Source: Druceiella hillmani (lineage: Eukaryota; Arthropoda; Insecta; Lepidoptera; Hepialidae). From it: a DNA stretch of 64,000 bases. The DNA lies in the NCBI GenBank assembly GCA_039881145.1, contig JAYKKI010000008.1, positions 31,044,501 through 31,108,500 of the forward strand, read 5' to 3'. Position numbers and translations under genes: made by a program. Positions 40,517 through 52,230 of the stretch are shown in pieces. Each line of letters starts with the position of its first letter. Position 1 is the first letter of the stretch. The notes beneath the pieces were generated by a model that saw only the letters and a list, made by a program, of their open reading frames with translations, made no database searches and was not told where the DNA came from.

Positions 40517-41213
40517 TAAATCGTCACGTGATTACCTCCATGTTTTGTTGATTCTCGGCACGTCGCGGCGGGCGGCGGGCGCGCGGGACGACGACACACG
40601 GGTCATTTATCATTCATATCATCTTCGTTCTACTTCGCCTCGCCACGTATAAATAAATAAGAACAGACTCATCTCCTAGCCGGCTGGCTACCTATATATA
40701 ACTACCTACATGTAGATAGGTGGATGCGGTGTTAGACGCAAGCATAGGTGAATATGTGCGTGGGTAGGTACATTATGTACCGTCCGATGTCCTGTCTTGG
40801 CAGCGGCGAGCAAGCCTTGTCGTCTCGTTTGTCTGAAATGACGTATATAAATTTCAGTTTATTGATGTTATAACAAGTAATATCTAAGTCATAGTTTGGT
40901 CTTTTGTATTTCTTAAAGGCAAATATGAAAATAAAATTTTAATAACGCACCTTGATTCGATGTTTTACGAAACCTAATTAGCCATAATGACAAGTATTAT
41001 TTAAAGGAGTGTCATATAAAAACCTAGTAAACACTTTTTACTTTTAAGGAAGTTCCAGGTCTTTCCAAAGAATTAAGATTTTAAATCTACACAAAATTTC
41101 TGCAGATAATCCAAATAAGCTAATTAGTAAACTATATTTTTACTTTGCTTTAAATAAATTGACATGTTTTTTAGCTGGTGACCCAACCGTACTTTTGATT
41201 ATGAATAGTCGAC

Positions 41214-41216
<3 letters not shown>

Positions 41217-41288
<72 letters not shown>
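41217..41288. repeat. (TA)n microsatellite
   Basis: About 70 bp of uninterrupted TA. Confidence 0.95.
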
Positions 41289-41291
<3 letters not shown>

Positions 41292-41659
41292 TTTCATCTA
41301 CAGTCTTGATGAGTAGTTGATTAAAACTCTGTATTGTTATTGCTCTAAGGTAGTATTTGTTTTTAAAGGTATTTTTGTATCGAACTTTTTTATTTCTTGT
41401 AGTCGGTTTATTTTAGTTCTAGTTTTTAATGTAATTTTCAAATCCGAGAGAAAGTTTCAGATATAAACTTTATGTGGTATATACGCTTGAAACTTTTTTT
41501 TATATGAAGCTTTTTCTTTGTATAGGTTACCTTAATCATTTTTAAAATGTACATCATAAAGGGGCGTATGTCACTTGGACTCATTTTAAATGCACTTAGA
41601 TGATAATGGATACAAAATTTTCAATTTGAGTAATAGGGAAAACATTGGAAAATAAAAAT

Positions 41660-42010
41660 ACCATTTTAAGAGTTCCGTACCTCAAAAAGAAAAAGGAAAC
41701 CATTATAGGATCACTTCGTTGTTCGTCTGTCGGTGTATCAAAACATTTTTCCTCGGCAACGCGTGGAGGTATCAAATTGAAATTAATATGAAGTACTTAG
41801 GTATATGGCCCCTTGGAGCTGTAAAAAAGCAAGCTTCTAAGTCAACGCAATCAAGAGGAAACGAAAAAAAATACTGCCATTCATGCCGCATACTTTGACA
41901 CTTGCACATAAATCAAAACCTATATGGTACTTATTTCCCGTTAACCTAGATCTCATAGCACAAGTAAAGAAAAAATCCAAAAATCGTTAATTTATAGTCC
42001 CGTCATCGTT
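41660..42010 (+). repeat. Dispersed lepidopteran-type repeat copy (gttccgtacctca family)
   Basis: This is the clearest copy of the family also seen in pieces at 18,900-19,900 and 21,935-22,140. It starts 'agttccgtacctcaaaa', passes 'ataggatcacttcgttgt', 'aacgcgtggaggtatcaaat' and 'cccttggagctgtaaaaa', and fades after 'cccgttaacctagatct'. I recall this order of phrases as a common moderately repetitive sequence of moth genomes. It has no coding capacity. Confidence 0.6.
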
Positions 42011-44190
42011 AATTTATAGTTAATTTATAAATCACATGAAAAAATATTTTTATTTTTGTGCGAGGTCCACTCGGGCTTGACAGGTTTTTATTTGTAATTG
42101 TGCAGTTGTGAACCATTTGACATGCGAATGTGAAGATCCACATACTTTTAAATATCACCTTTTAAAATTACAAGGTAAATAAAGAAAACAAAACATAGAA
42201 GTAAAGAGTTCCAGCAAATAACGGGCATACACAGTTGTGCTTCCAAATGCAGCAGTGGCTTCGGCTGGCAGTTAACTCAAAGCAAAACAAACGACTCTAT
42301 GTGCAGAAATCTCTCACTTTTTTCTACAGATCTAAGGAATTGGAAAGAATTCTGCCTTTGAGGGTTGCGTTAAATTAATCCATGTTTACGTGTTTCAACT
42401 TCTCCTCAATTCGGTTTTATTTTTGTTTATTTTTTGTGGCTGCATAAAATGCTCGAATATAATGACATAATACAAAAAAGCCTGGGTGAACGCACTTGCA
42501 TCCGCCGAGGATGTAGGCATTCATGAAATAACTTACGAATGATGAGCGCGTATCGCGGCAGCCATTGCAGTGTAGCCAAATCCAGTTCATTACAGGCCTA
42601 TTCATAAAACCACCCTTAAATAAAAGACGCGCGGTGATTAGGAGGGGCGCGGGTGGTGGCCCACCGTACTCGCTGCATCATAATTTGACGTCGGAGAATC
42701 ATATAATTTATCTATCGGTGTTTGGGGTGTGATGAAGAAGCCTCTGCTCTCTGGTCATAGTCCAAAATTATGTACCAATAAATGTATTATAAAAAGTATT
42801 ACAGAAAATATAGTATAGAGAATCAAGAACGGGGATTATTTTAATCATCACGATTATTTCGCACATATGTGGAAAATACTCTTAATTATGAAAATTCAAA
42901 GTTAAGAGCGATGACCATTAAATTTAATAACTGTAGAATATGGTCGACGCTTGGAAGTGTAGAATTATTTTTAAAAATATAAAAAAAAATGTGACAGTTC
43001 TGGTCAAAATTGATGGAAAAGATTGTGACAAGCTAAGTTTTTAAAATAATAGCCAAGAGCGTTTCAGATACGCCCACGAAAGGGTTCTGTAGCCTTAAAG
43101 CTATCAATAGTAGTAGTGTTATAAAAATATGCAGTTTTCAAATTATGCCCAACGCAGGACGGTAGGGACCTTGAAAAAATTTCGTATTATGAAATTACTT
43201 TTTCTAAAAAAGCTCAGAAAAATTATAAATGTACAATTATAGAGTATCTGTCATAGTTTTCATTAAAAGTAACTTATTCGGATAGCAGTTTTAATAGGAA
43301 ATATTTCAAATCCGAAGCATTAAATTACTTAGTTTCAAAACGAACTTTATTGCTTTCTGAACAGCATAAAATGAGATCCGTATTCATCGAGTAGCTTAAC
43401 ATATTTTTAATTTTCACCCCTTTCGTTGTTAAAGGGTTGGGTTAAAAAATATATATTTTTCAAATTTTTCTTCATATATGGTTTTGCCGGCATTAACTTA
43501 GGTTTATTTGTACACTAAATATTATCATAACGGGTATCAAAATGGGGTAATAATCGGGCTGTGATACACAAACGGAGAGAGAAGGTCAAACTAAAGGGCT
43601 GACTGAGGCTAAAAAGCGTACAAGCGCTAAAAAGCGTATATTGCGTAAGATATAAAGTTTCATTATTAGAAATGCATAAAATTAAATTGATACGGAAAAA
43701 TAAATTTCTTCGCACCAAAACTACCCACTTAAATGACATTACCTTTCTTAAGGTGTTGTCCATGGTTTGTTACATTTCATACAATAATTTTAACACTTGC
43801 ACAGGTATTTTGTCTAAAATGACACGTAAGTTCTTTATTCGTTTTAAAGATTCAGTTCTTTTTTTATATATAATTTTTATAAATCATACTTTTCTAAAAT
43901 CAGCAACTGAGAAAGTTTAAATTTTATTCCTCTAGAAATAATAGCAAACGTTTTGGGGTACCTTTCCATTTAAAATTACATACAAAAACCTTCTTTATCC
44001 TATTTTATTTTATATTAAGATAGACGAACAAGATGGCTTCACCATTCACAAAAAATGAACGATGAAGAATTTTCGTAGAACTACAAGATAAAGAGAAAAG
44101 AATTAAAAAATGGGCTTTCTGTTTGAAATTTAATAAAATGATTATGAAGAAAAATCTTAGAGGGGTGTCAATAAAATCACTCTTATATAA
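42010..44190. other. Unique AT-rich DNA
   Basis: No gene is supported. A short GC-richer block at 42,620-42,700 may be regulatory. 'gctaaaaagcgta' is repeated directly near 43,610-43,640. Confidence 0.45.
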
Positions 44191-44194
44191 AACT

Positions 44195-44195
44195 T

Positions 44196-44234
<39 letters not shown>

Positions 44235-44260
44235 GTGTGTGTATGTGTGTGTGTGTATAT
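44195..44260. repeat. (TA)n-(TG)n microsatellite
   Basis: A TA run passes into tgtg repeats. Confidence 0.9.
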
Positions 44261-45011
44261 GATATTTAATTTTTCCAGATAAGTAGATTTTCTATGTAGG
44301 TAAATAAACAAAATAAACTTTAAGGAAATTGCTTAATTAATATACCCACTTAATTAAACATTTTCCCCCTCTGTTAATTGAGTCAATTGATTCTAACACA
44401 TAATAATTTAATTTAAAACCGTATAAGCAAGATATACACACAACGCGACTACTCAAGCACATCGATAAGGCGCCATTTGAACCGCATTTGTAACAAACTT
44501 CCCTCCCACGCCGCGTCAGACTCGCTCATGTAAAATAATCCAGATGATTAATCAAAATGTCATAAATTCTTCATATAATTTTGATACGGGCTTACCGCCT
44601 ATCTGTTTCCGCTTGCATCAAAAATAATAAAAGAAACTGTATCATAACACAACTGTTGTCTGCTTATTGCCTCCTTACGTTATAAATGTACCTCTGAGCT
44701 GACTGCCTACAACCCAGATTTCAATAGACTCATTACGGATCATACTAAACGTATGATAAATAGTAATTTGTAATGTGATAATAACTTGCTTCATCACGTT
44801 TGATTCCGTTTTCGTTGCGTCGAGTCTTATTAGGTCTGTTTCAATTTAAGTCTTACGAATAATAATAAACACGTTTCTAATGTTGTTACCTGAATTACAA
44901 TTTTGAAATTATATATCATGGAATATTTTTACACACGTAAGGTACAAATAAACTTATGTTATACACTTATTGCTAAATTACACTAATCTCTTAATAACCA
45001 TTATTCTCGTA

Positions 45012-45084
45012 ACGAAATTGTATTAATGTATAAAGACCCGTCATTAGCCCGAAGATGGGTCTGGATATTTTAATACAATTTCGT
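45012..45084. ncRNA. Candidate pre-miRNA-like hairpin
   Basis: A single 73-nt stem-loop: 15 perfect base pairs (45,012-45,026 with 45,070-45,084), a short imperfect zone that still forms four pairs (one G-U), then nine more pairs (45,034-45,042 with 45,054-45,062, one G-U) and an 11-nt loop. In size and shape it resembles an insect miRNA precursor. A foldback transposon scar would look similar. Strand is unknown. Confidence 0.4.
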
Positions 45085-45089
45085 GAACT

Positions 45090-47390
45090 TTGGCCTTTTA
45101 AAGAAACTTTTCCAAGGCCACCCTGGAAGATGAAATGATTCGCCAATTGTAACATTTTGTAAACTAAATGTTAATGTCGATCGTCTAAAAACTATGTTTG
45201 GTAAAAATATCAACAGACAGGCCCAAGACAATTAAAAGCGACATTATTGACAGAGATTCTAAGAACTGGTAGCTCTTTCTGCCTGCTTACGTAATTCGAT
45301 TTGATATGATGATTCGTTTTGTCATATTTATCGATATTCCCGTGCAGTTTAAAATAGTTCCCCAGATGCTTCTAAGAACTCTTCGTTCTATTGCTAGAAT
45401 TCATTTTTCTTCATTTCCGGTCTCAAAAAACATCGTGTAATTATTAATAATTACATTATTTCAATGTAACGTAAAAAACATGGTATTATGTAGGTTATTA
45501 AAACATACAAACAGTATAAGTAATAACTTGGGACGAAAATAATTCTACAATTTAGTTAAATTTAAGATCAATCCTTTATGATGAAACGTTGATATAATTG
45601 ATAAGCAACTTACTTATTTATATGATGAACTTACTTCTTAAAATGATGCTCGACTTACTTCTTTCTCTAACTTAAAAAAGTCCCTAATATCAACAGCTGC
45701 AGAACTTGGAGCGATTCCCACGTAATTCATTAATCACGATAACCAGCATCGAGTATCGGTTTCCTCCGAGCGACCTTCGACAACTCCCTCGGACCGGACG
45801 CCGCCCAGAGCGGCGGCCGTAAATGTGCAGGCACCAAGCATTATGCTCAATAATAATTTCCTAAGTAAATCAGCATCGGGGTGCGCACGCTCGTTCCCAT
45901 CAGGACGGGACAAAGGACGCCAATAGGATAATTTGGCCCGTCCATTGTGCCCAAGATGGTGTTTGTTCTCGTTTGTAAATATCGTCGTCGTTAGACGCGA
46001 CATTATCCAATTTAAGGGGAGCGCGGCTCAAGCAAGTATCGGCGACTGGAAGTTATCGTTTGAATCATCATTGGTTTAGTCATAAGTATAGGTGCTTACC
46101 TATTTGGCGAAATGAAATCAAATGTCGTGTGCTTCCGGATGGCCTAAAATAGGACTCAGTATGGCCAATTTATTTTCACACAAGTGATGATGGTGACTGG
46201 TTGATTAGATAGCCAATGGTGGAGTATCTGTGTGATGCATTTGACGAATTAAATGATTGGGTTCTCTAATTTGATGATTACATATATGTATCTTCACTCT
46301 TTCACCTGTTTAAATAGGACAAGAAGTAATATAATAGAAGAAATATGTGTATGTGTGTGTGTGTGTATAATTATAAACATAATCATTTTATAGGCGCATA
46401 TTACTTCAACTTGAAGAAATTCTATATGAACCGTTTAATCAATGTTTTTTTTTAGATTGACTTTTAAGACATGGAATATTAAAAGCACATCATTACCTAC
46501 TAATTAATGCATCAATTTTTCTACTTATTTTTATTTTCTATATTTTTTTAGTAATGATACATGCTTTAGTAACAATATTCCAAATGGATGACTATAATTT
46601 TAAGGCGTCGTTTTTAAGATGACGTTATGCCGGTATCATTGCACCTAGATAATAAAAATGTGATCACATGCATTTAAAAATAAATAAACCAATTACGTCA
46701 CTTGCAGCATGTTAGAGTCCGCATATGGCATTACACACAATGATGCCTATTCATTGGTGAATGAAGATCATTTATGGTCACATCATGACATCATTTGACC
46801 GTCACGCTATGTATATGTTCACTTTTTATAAATCATTAAGGGCGCTATAAATTGTTTTGCTTTGCAAAAGTTATATAGGTTTTACCTGGAATATTTATGA
46901 TTAATTAAGTCTAATTTTTAAGTCTAAATAATATTAATTTTAATTTATATGTTGCTAACAAAAAATAGTACGAAATTATTTGCCGAATAGGGTAAAGTAT
47001 TAAAAAAAGTTTTCGGTAAAGATACTAGTTAAAATTTTGGAAATACGTCACACTTGGACTAAATTTCTTATGTTCATTAGGTTGATCGATTTGCTTGTCA
47101 TGATAACTTTGCTTGTCATAAATCCTTTGCAAAAGTCGGTGTCAATAGATGAAATATTTATAAAAGTGTAAAAAAAAATTCAGTTTTTAAAGGAAAAGTT
47201 TTGTTTTTTTACTAATCGTATAATTATTGTAAAACAAAAGCACAAACTTTAAATTATTTCTTTCGACTTAACAAAATACTGACCAAGGTTCGTAGTTTTG
47301 GTTTCTATCGCCCGACATATTTTCTTTCACAAACAACATATTTGTAACTTATTATATTAACATAAAAAATACTTTACAAACGAAAATAAA
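45090..47390. other. Unique DNA with a CpG island at 45,760-46,040
   Basis: The island is GC-rich and can be read as an 89-codon frame on the minus strand, without any family match that I recognise. The rest is AT-rich. A TG microsatellite lies at 46,346-46,368. Confidence 0.45.
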
Positions 47391-47446
47391 AATATTCATA
47401 ATTAAATGAAACTACGTGATGTAGTATTATTTCTTTTTAATATTAA

Positions 47447-47497
47447 AGAAAATAATATACATATATTAATACGTGAAGAGTATGTATATTATTTTCT
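47447..47497. repeat. 17-bp perfect hairpin
   Basis: The arms 47,447-47,463 and 47,481-47,497 pair exactly around a 17-nt loop. It lies inside the palindromic element. Confidence 0.7.
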
Positions 47498-48050
47498 AGT
47501 AGACATCTATATAATAATATGTGAAGAAAAATCTTTGTACCCCTTTTAAGAAGCAGATTGCACGCACGGAGGAATGTGAGATTTGGCATGGGTAAAGTTT
47601 ATATAAAAAGAAGTGCAGAAAGCTAAAATGTATATACAACATGTGTTAAAAATATATTAAATTATATATTACAAATAAATTAAAAGATTCATTGTTTTCG
47701 GTCATACTGTCAATGTTAAACACATAATCGTCTGTGGTCAAACAGTCGTATACAGTAGAGATTGTCGCCAAAGAATTTTAAAATGTCGAATCAACTGAGT
47801 GTCGAGCTGTGAATTTTGTGTGATTTCAAATGTTCCCTTTTTAATAGTCTGTGGAAAGTAAGACAAAAAAACGTTTATTTTAGATTTTATTTAATACATA
47901 TCTGGTGTTTTATATATTAGTGAAATACAGCTGGCTTTTGCAAAAGGAAAAATCTGTCAGCTTGCTTAATATACACCTATAGGAAAAGAAAAATTTTGTA
48001 GCAGCATTCTGAATTTACTAAATTTTGTAACAGCATTAAGATCTTCAGAT

Positions 48051-48082
48051 GGGCTATTAGCAAAGATCTTTGCTAATAGCCC
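48051..48082. repeat. Perfect 32-bp palindrome
   Basis: The sequence from 48,051 to 48,082 equals its own reverse complement, centred on the BglII-like agatct. Next to it is the hammerhead-like motif. Confidence 0.9.
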
Positions 48083-48121
48083 ACCTGATGATGTTGTAAT
48101 ACAACGAAACCTAGGTAGTGG
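48081..48121 (+). ncRNA. Type I hammerhead-ribozyme-like motif, copy B
   Basis: Stem I strand ccac (48,081-48,084) pairs fully with gtgg (48,118-48,121). The core ctgatga (48,085-48,091) is followed by one extra t, stem II gttgt/acaac with an aat loop, gaa, and a 3-bp stem III acc/ggt with a two-nt loop. The base before the second stem I strand is a, allowed at the cleavage site (H). All conserved core bases are in place. The extra t before stem II is shared with copy A and is the main doubt. Confidence 0.6.
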
Positions 48122-48224
48122 TAAAGAACTTAAAGAAAGTAGAAATAATACTACATTACGTAGTTTCATTTCATTGTGAGTAATGAATTTCTACAAAATG
48201 AAGGCCAAATATATTCAATAAAAA

Positions 48225-48885
48225 TATTATAAAATTACTTACTTTGTTCTATATTAATATTAACATTGGGGGATACTTAAGATATTCCGAGTTTTATTAT
48301 CGACATCGTGAAAGCTAAAAACTGATCTTCGCAAAAAATATAATATATGCCAGTGACTGCTCAAAATTAATAACTAGCAAGAAGTGGACCCCACGTCGTT
48401 TCCTTTCCCCTTTAATAATCCTGCGTCCACAACAATGAATCTGGAGTTTATTAAAAACTGAGTTTAAGGACGTGGCAAACGCGATCAGCGGGGTAATTAC
48501 GGACGACGAGCGGGAGGGGCCGACGGCATCCCGTGGCGGACTGCAGATTCGCACCTTCTGGTGCTAATAAAGTGGACCTATTATTGAGGGCAGATGTGCT
48601 GACAATGACACCTAGCAGCATGTTGTGAGGGCATCGCGCAACCAAGCATCGCAACTATATGTATGTACACAAGTACATGTAGCAGGAAAAAATATCGTAT
48701 AAAATTTAAAATAAATTTAATCACCGTTAAGTGGTAGGAGTAATTTAATAATCATTAAGTTTTTAACACATTCAGCGCTTATGGCGGATTTTCTCGTCAT
48801 TAATTCGTGCTTACCGTAATCACACTTACTGAATTTGTTAACACAAGACCAGGTTTAGAATAAATATTATTAAATTAAATTGTGT
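48225..48885. other. Mixed stretch with a GC-richer block
   Basis: The block at 48,470-48,650 has a balanced composition and frames on the minus strand without family resemblance. I do not support a gene. Confidence 0.4.
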
Positions 48886-48888
48886 AAT

Positions 48889-49541
48889 AACCTTTTTAAT
48901 ATAATATTTTTAAATGCTTATTAATTTTTAAGAATACACATTTTTTGTTATTGTAAACATATAAGAATCATTTAATCTGTTTTTGATCATATTTGATCGC
49001 AGCTACATTTAGACCTATCCCAACCTAGAAAAAGAAATTTCAATGGTGCTTACGGTACACGACTGCCAAATCCTTCTCGCTACAAGAATTACTTTTTAGT
49101 TTGTTTAAGAAAAAATCATGAGAAAACAATAGTGGGTTGATTTTTATTTTGTTCTATTTGTAGAGAAAATGAATTAATTTTTTTTAAAGAGCTATTGAAG
49201 TGGTGCGAATTTTTGCATTTGCCCCACCGCGGTTACGCTAATGGTTTCTTAATTATTAGAAGTCTTAATAATAGGCAAATATATACAACTAGATGGGATG
49301 CTTATTTAATGGCATGATTATATAAGCCATGGCAATCGATGAATAAGGCTGTATAAATAAATAAGTAGCGTATATTTATTTTTGCCCACATTTCCGATTC
49401 CCACTGAATTTTCGATAGTTAATCGCCTGTTATCTGCTTTAAGTAACATATATTTGTAACTTAATATAGTCATAGGAATCTATACTTTTAAGCAGGTTTT
49501 TAATTATATAGTGTATTCAAATATCTTAAATCAGTCCTAAA
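48889..49541 (+). repeat. 653-bp direct repeat, copy 1
   Basis: This block recurs at 53,145-53,797 with the same length and, by eye, a single difference (g at 49,513, c at 53,769). It is non-coding and AT-rich, with no TG...CA ends, so an LTR pair is unlikely. Such identity in non-coding DNA points to a very recent duplication, a young transposon, or an assembly error. Confidence 0.95.
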
Positions 49542-49558
49542 TATTTGAATACACTATA
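49507..49558. repeat. 18-bp perfect hairpin at the edge of the duplication
   Basis: The arms 49,507-49,524 and 49,541-49,558 pair exactly. The left arm belongs to the 653-bp repeat; the right arm starts at its last base and is absent after copy 2. Confidence 0.85.
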
Positions 49559-49559
49559 A

Positions 49560-50155
49560 AATATTACTTATGTAGTTAAACAATTCATTTTAATTTTAAA
49601 AATATTCTTAAATGGAAATGTTTAACCATTTCTTTATTTTAAAGTATAATTTGCAAAATATTATCTTCGAAAGAACTTTGAAATGTCCCTGTTATTTGAT
49701 GAAATAAAAAACAGAAAAAAATTTAAATATTATTTATTTACAAAAATTCCTTTAAAATAATCTCTGCTGTATTTTATTAAAGTTTGTTTTGTGGTAGCTG
49801 TAAGTACAGAACTTTATTTCTACATATTTCGACAAAAACTTGATCGTTTTTATTATGTCAGTTTGATAGTAAACTTCGTATATTTTAATTTCTTTCTTTT
49901 AATAAATCTGCGATTCCTTCTAAACTTTTGGTGATTGGGACGAGTATATACAAAAATATACTTATCGAAGTCGATACAGCGATTGAAGTTAGGCGACGGA
50001 ACAAAAGAAATAATGGGACCACTGGTATATATTATTTCTTTTGTTCCGAGTGTTCAAAATTTGATCGTAATGTACTTACCTACTCCTTTTGTTGAAAACA
50101 CTAATAAGTAGGTGAAAGTAAGTGAATTCAGATTACTGGTGGAAAATGTTTATTT
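49560..50155. other. AT-rich DNA with one 18-bp hairpin
   Basis: A perfect 18-bp stem lies at 49,997-50,014 and 50,031-50,048, with a 16-nt loop. There is no gene. Confidence 0.6.
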
Positions 50156-50160
50156 TCCGA

Positions 50161-50300
50161 CAGGTGTATATTAAGCAAAATGACATATGTTTCCTTTTGC
50201 TACAGGTGTACATTAAGCAAGCTGACAGATTTTTCCTTTTGCAATAGGTGTACATTAAGCCAGCTGTATTTCATTAATATATAAAACACAGATAATACGG
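50161..50300 (+). repeat. 42-bp tandem repeat, 2.6 units
   Basis: Units start at 50,161, 50,203 and 50,245 with '(c/t)aggtgta.attaagc', and the last runs into 'cagctgtatttcattaatat'. The same sequence appears inverted at 47,901-47,985 within the palindromic element, where one unit is missing. Confidence 0.8.
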
Positions 50301-50792
50301 TCAGGATATTTAAAGCGCTAAAATTATTTTAGGTCATTATAGGTAATTGTTACAAGTATACTAAAAGAAAATAGGTAAATTAATTTTGTTTTTTAATTAT
50401 CGAGACGTTTAAGTTGAGAACAGACAAAATTAAAAAGAAACGAGATTACGAATATTAACAGGTAAAATATTTACGGTATCAAGTCCAAATTGATTTCAAA
50501 GTTTTGCGGTTGGAACTGAATAGGTAGCTAAACAGAATATTATTCCGAAACGCGTTATTTTTGGAAATATAATGGCCGAGAAAGTTTTCAAGTTGTTATC
50601 TCAGACCATAACTTGCGTATTGCGGGAAAAATATTAGGCTCAATTGATTAGTCTATTCACTTCAAAAGCATAATTTATCTTCAATAAAGTGGGCTCACGA
50701 CTTTAAATAAGTAATAAAACAATACTATTAAGTTTAACTCAACTGTCAATATTCTTATCAGGCTGACTTAGAATATATAATGAGGGAGCAAT

Positions 50793-51214
50793 AAGAAGAT
50801 CGACTTTAATATTGGATGAAGTTGAAGGAAATAATTACGAAATATTTCGATTATAAGAAGTTTGACAATGAGAATATCGACTTTAAATATTGGATGAAGT
50901 TAAAGGAAATAATTACGAAATATTTCGATTATAAGAAGTTCGACAATGAGAAGATCGACTTTAAATATTGGATGAAGTTGAAGGAAATAATTACGAAATA
51001 TTTCGATTATAAGAAGTTTGACAATGAGAATATCGACTTTAAATATTGGATGAAGTTGAAGGAAATAATTACTAAATATTTCGATTATAAGAAGTTCGAC
51101 AATAGAAGATTTAAATGTTGGATGAAGTTGAAGAACATAATTACGAATAAATTTAATTTTTTCTTCGAACTTATTTTCGAACTCCTCAAAACACCATCGT
51201 GGCTACAAACTTAA
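50793..51214 (+). repeat. 78-bp minisatellite that keeps a reading frame open
   Basis: Four units start at 50,816, 50,894, 50,972 and 51,050. A partial unit comes before (50,793-50,815), and a fifth, decaying one starts at 51,122. Because 78 is divisible by three, the frame from the ATG at 50,816 stays open for 132 codons with a 26-residue Lys-rich repeat (unit starting MKLKEIITKYFDYKKF). Units differ by only one or two bases. The fourth has lost two codons. No signal, domain or splice context supports a protein, so I regard the frame as a by-product of the repeat, though an expressed product cannot be excluded. Confidence 0.8.
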
Positions 51215-51219
51215 AAGAA

Positions 51220-51625
51220 TTTAGCGTTCAAAGTAGATCTTAAAATCGAAATAAAAATAAAATAAATCCATACCTCAGTTTACACTTGTCTTTATAGCCG
51301 GTCATTAATCAATGTTTATGATTTGCGGGTAAAAGAGCCGAGCGTGCGATGAATACGGAGTGCTATATACATTTTGTAAGAAGCTTATTTTAGTCATTGG
51401 GAGATAAATATTTGTAATCGTATAAATACCCGACGAACTTGAGAAGTTACATTCTGAAATTAAAAATGTCTGATAAAACTATTGATTTTATGTAATCAAT
51501 ATAAAAAGGCGAATGATGTAGAACACAGGTAGAATTTATGAATACCAATTAGTCAGTACTAGGAACGATAATGAGTATCGCTAATTTAATTATTCACTTA
51601 TTTCTAAATTTAATGTGTACCTAAA
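51220..51625. other. AT-rich DNA without recognised features
   Basis: Nothing supportable. Confidence 0.5.
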
Positions 51626-51626
51626 T

Positions 51627-51634
51627 ACACACAC

Positions 51635-51670
<36 letters not shown>

Positions 51671-51671
51671 T
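51627..51671. repeat. (AC)-(AT)-(GT) microsatellite
   Basis: The symmetrical order acac-atat-gtgt makes the array self-complementary. Confidence 0.9.
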
Positions 51672-51674
51672 TGG

Positions 51675-52230
51675 TAGACTTATTGCTTCATAAGCAATAT
51701 TTTCCAATTAACCACGACAGTTTAATATGAAAATTTAATAATGCGGGAGACTGCAAAATATATTTAAAAAATTTACATTATTACATTTATAAATTAAAAT
51801 ATACACTCTTTAAAGAACATGCAAAATACAGTATCATTCAAGAGTAAATAATTTGACAAATTAAACATTAAAAATGCAAAACAATTATTAATGTTAGTGA
51901 TCACAAATATAAACAAATACTAATTAGAAATCTTTACATGGCACGATTAAGGAAATGGAAACAAAATGGAATTAAGGAATGGTAGGACTACGAATTATGA
52001 CAGGAAGGACTTTCTCAGACGACTTTTGGAACCATTTCAGTATCAGGATCTAGTCGATTCCTAAGTTTCACAGCTTGATCAGAAAGGGACTTTTCATAGA
52101 ATGTGAATATTTGTTTGCGGAAAAGGGTACCAAACAGGTTTTCAGAGGATAGCCTTAGACCGTGAGTAGAAAATAAACTAAATATATTTCCAAGATACGT
52201 CAGATTAGTTAAATTATTCAAAATATTTGA
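51675..52230 (-). mobile_element. LINE 3' fragment, same family as 1,935-4,600
   Basis: On the minus strand, 52,221-52,015 encodes 'FSTHGLRLSSENLFG', matching the C-terminal region of the LINE at 2,224-2,430. The following 340 bp resemble the 3' UTR of that element, and both end at a 'ggt(a/g)gacttattgct' stretch (51,675 and 1,941). The copy is 5'-truncated just inside ORF2. Its edge coincides with the start of the tandem duplication at 52,195. Confidence 0.7.

Larger units (their letters stand above)
47400..48220. mobile_element. Palindromic repeat element with hammerhead-like motif (copy B)
   Basis: The left end (47,400-47,432) is an inverted copy of the right tail (48,135-48,170), the same 'aaatgaaactacgtgatgtag' inverted repeats as in copy A at 14,916. 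In the middle is a perfect 32-bp palindrome (48,051-48,082). The stretch 47,901-47,985 is repeated in inverted orientation at 50,203-50,300. The right part from 48,072 to 48,220 matches copy A closely. I read it as two tails of a retroelement, possibly Penelope-like, joined head to head. No coding region survives. Confidence 0.65.
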
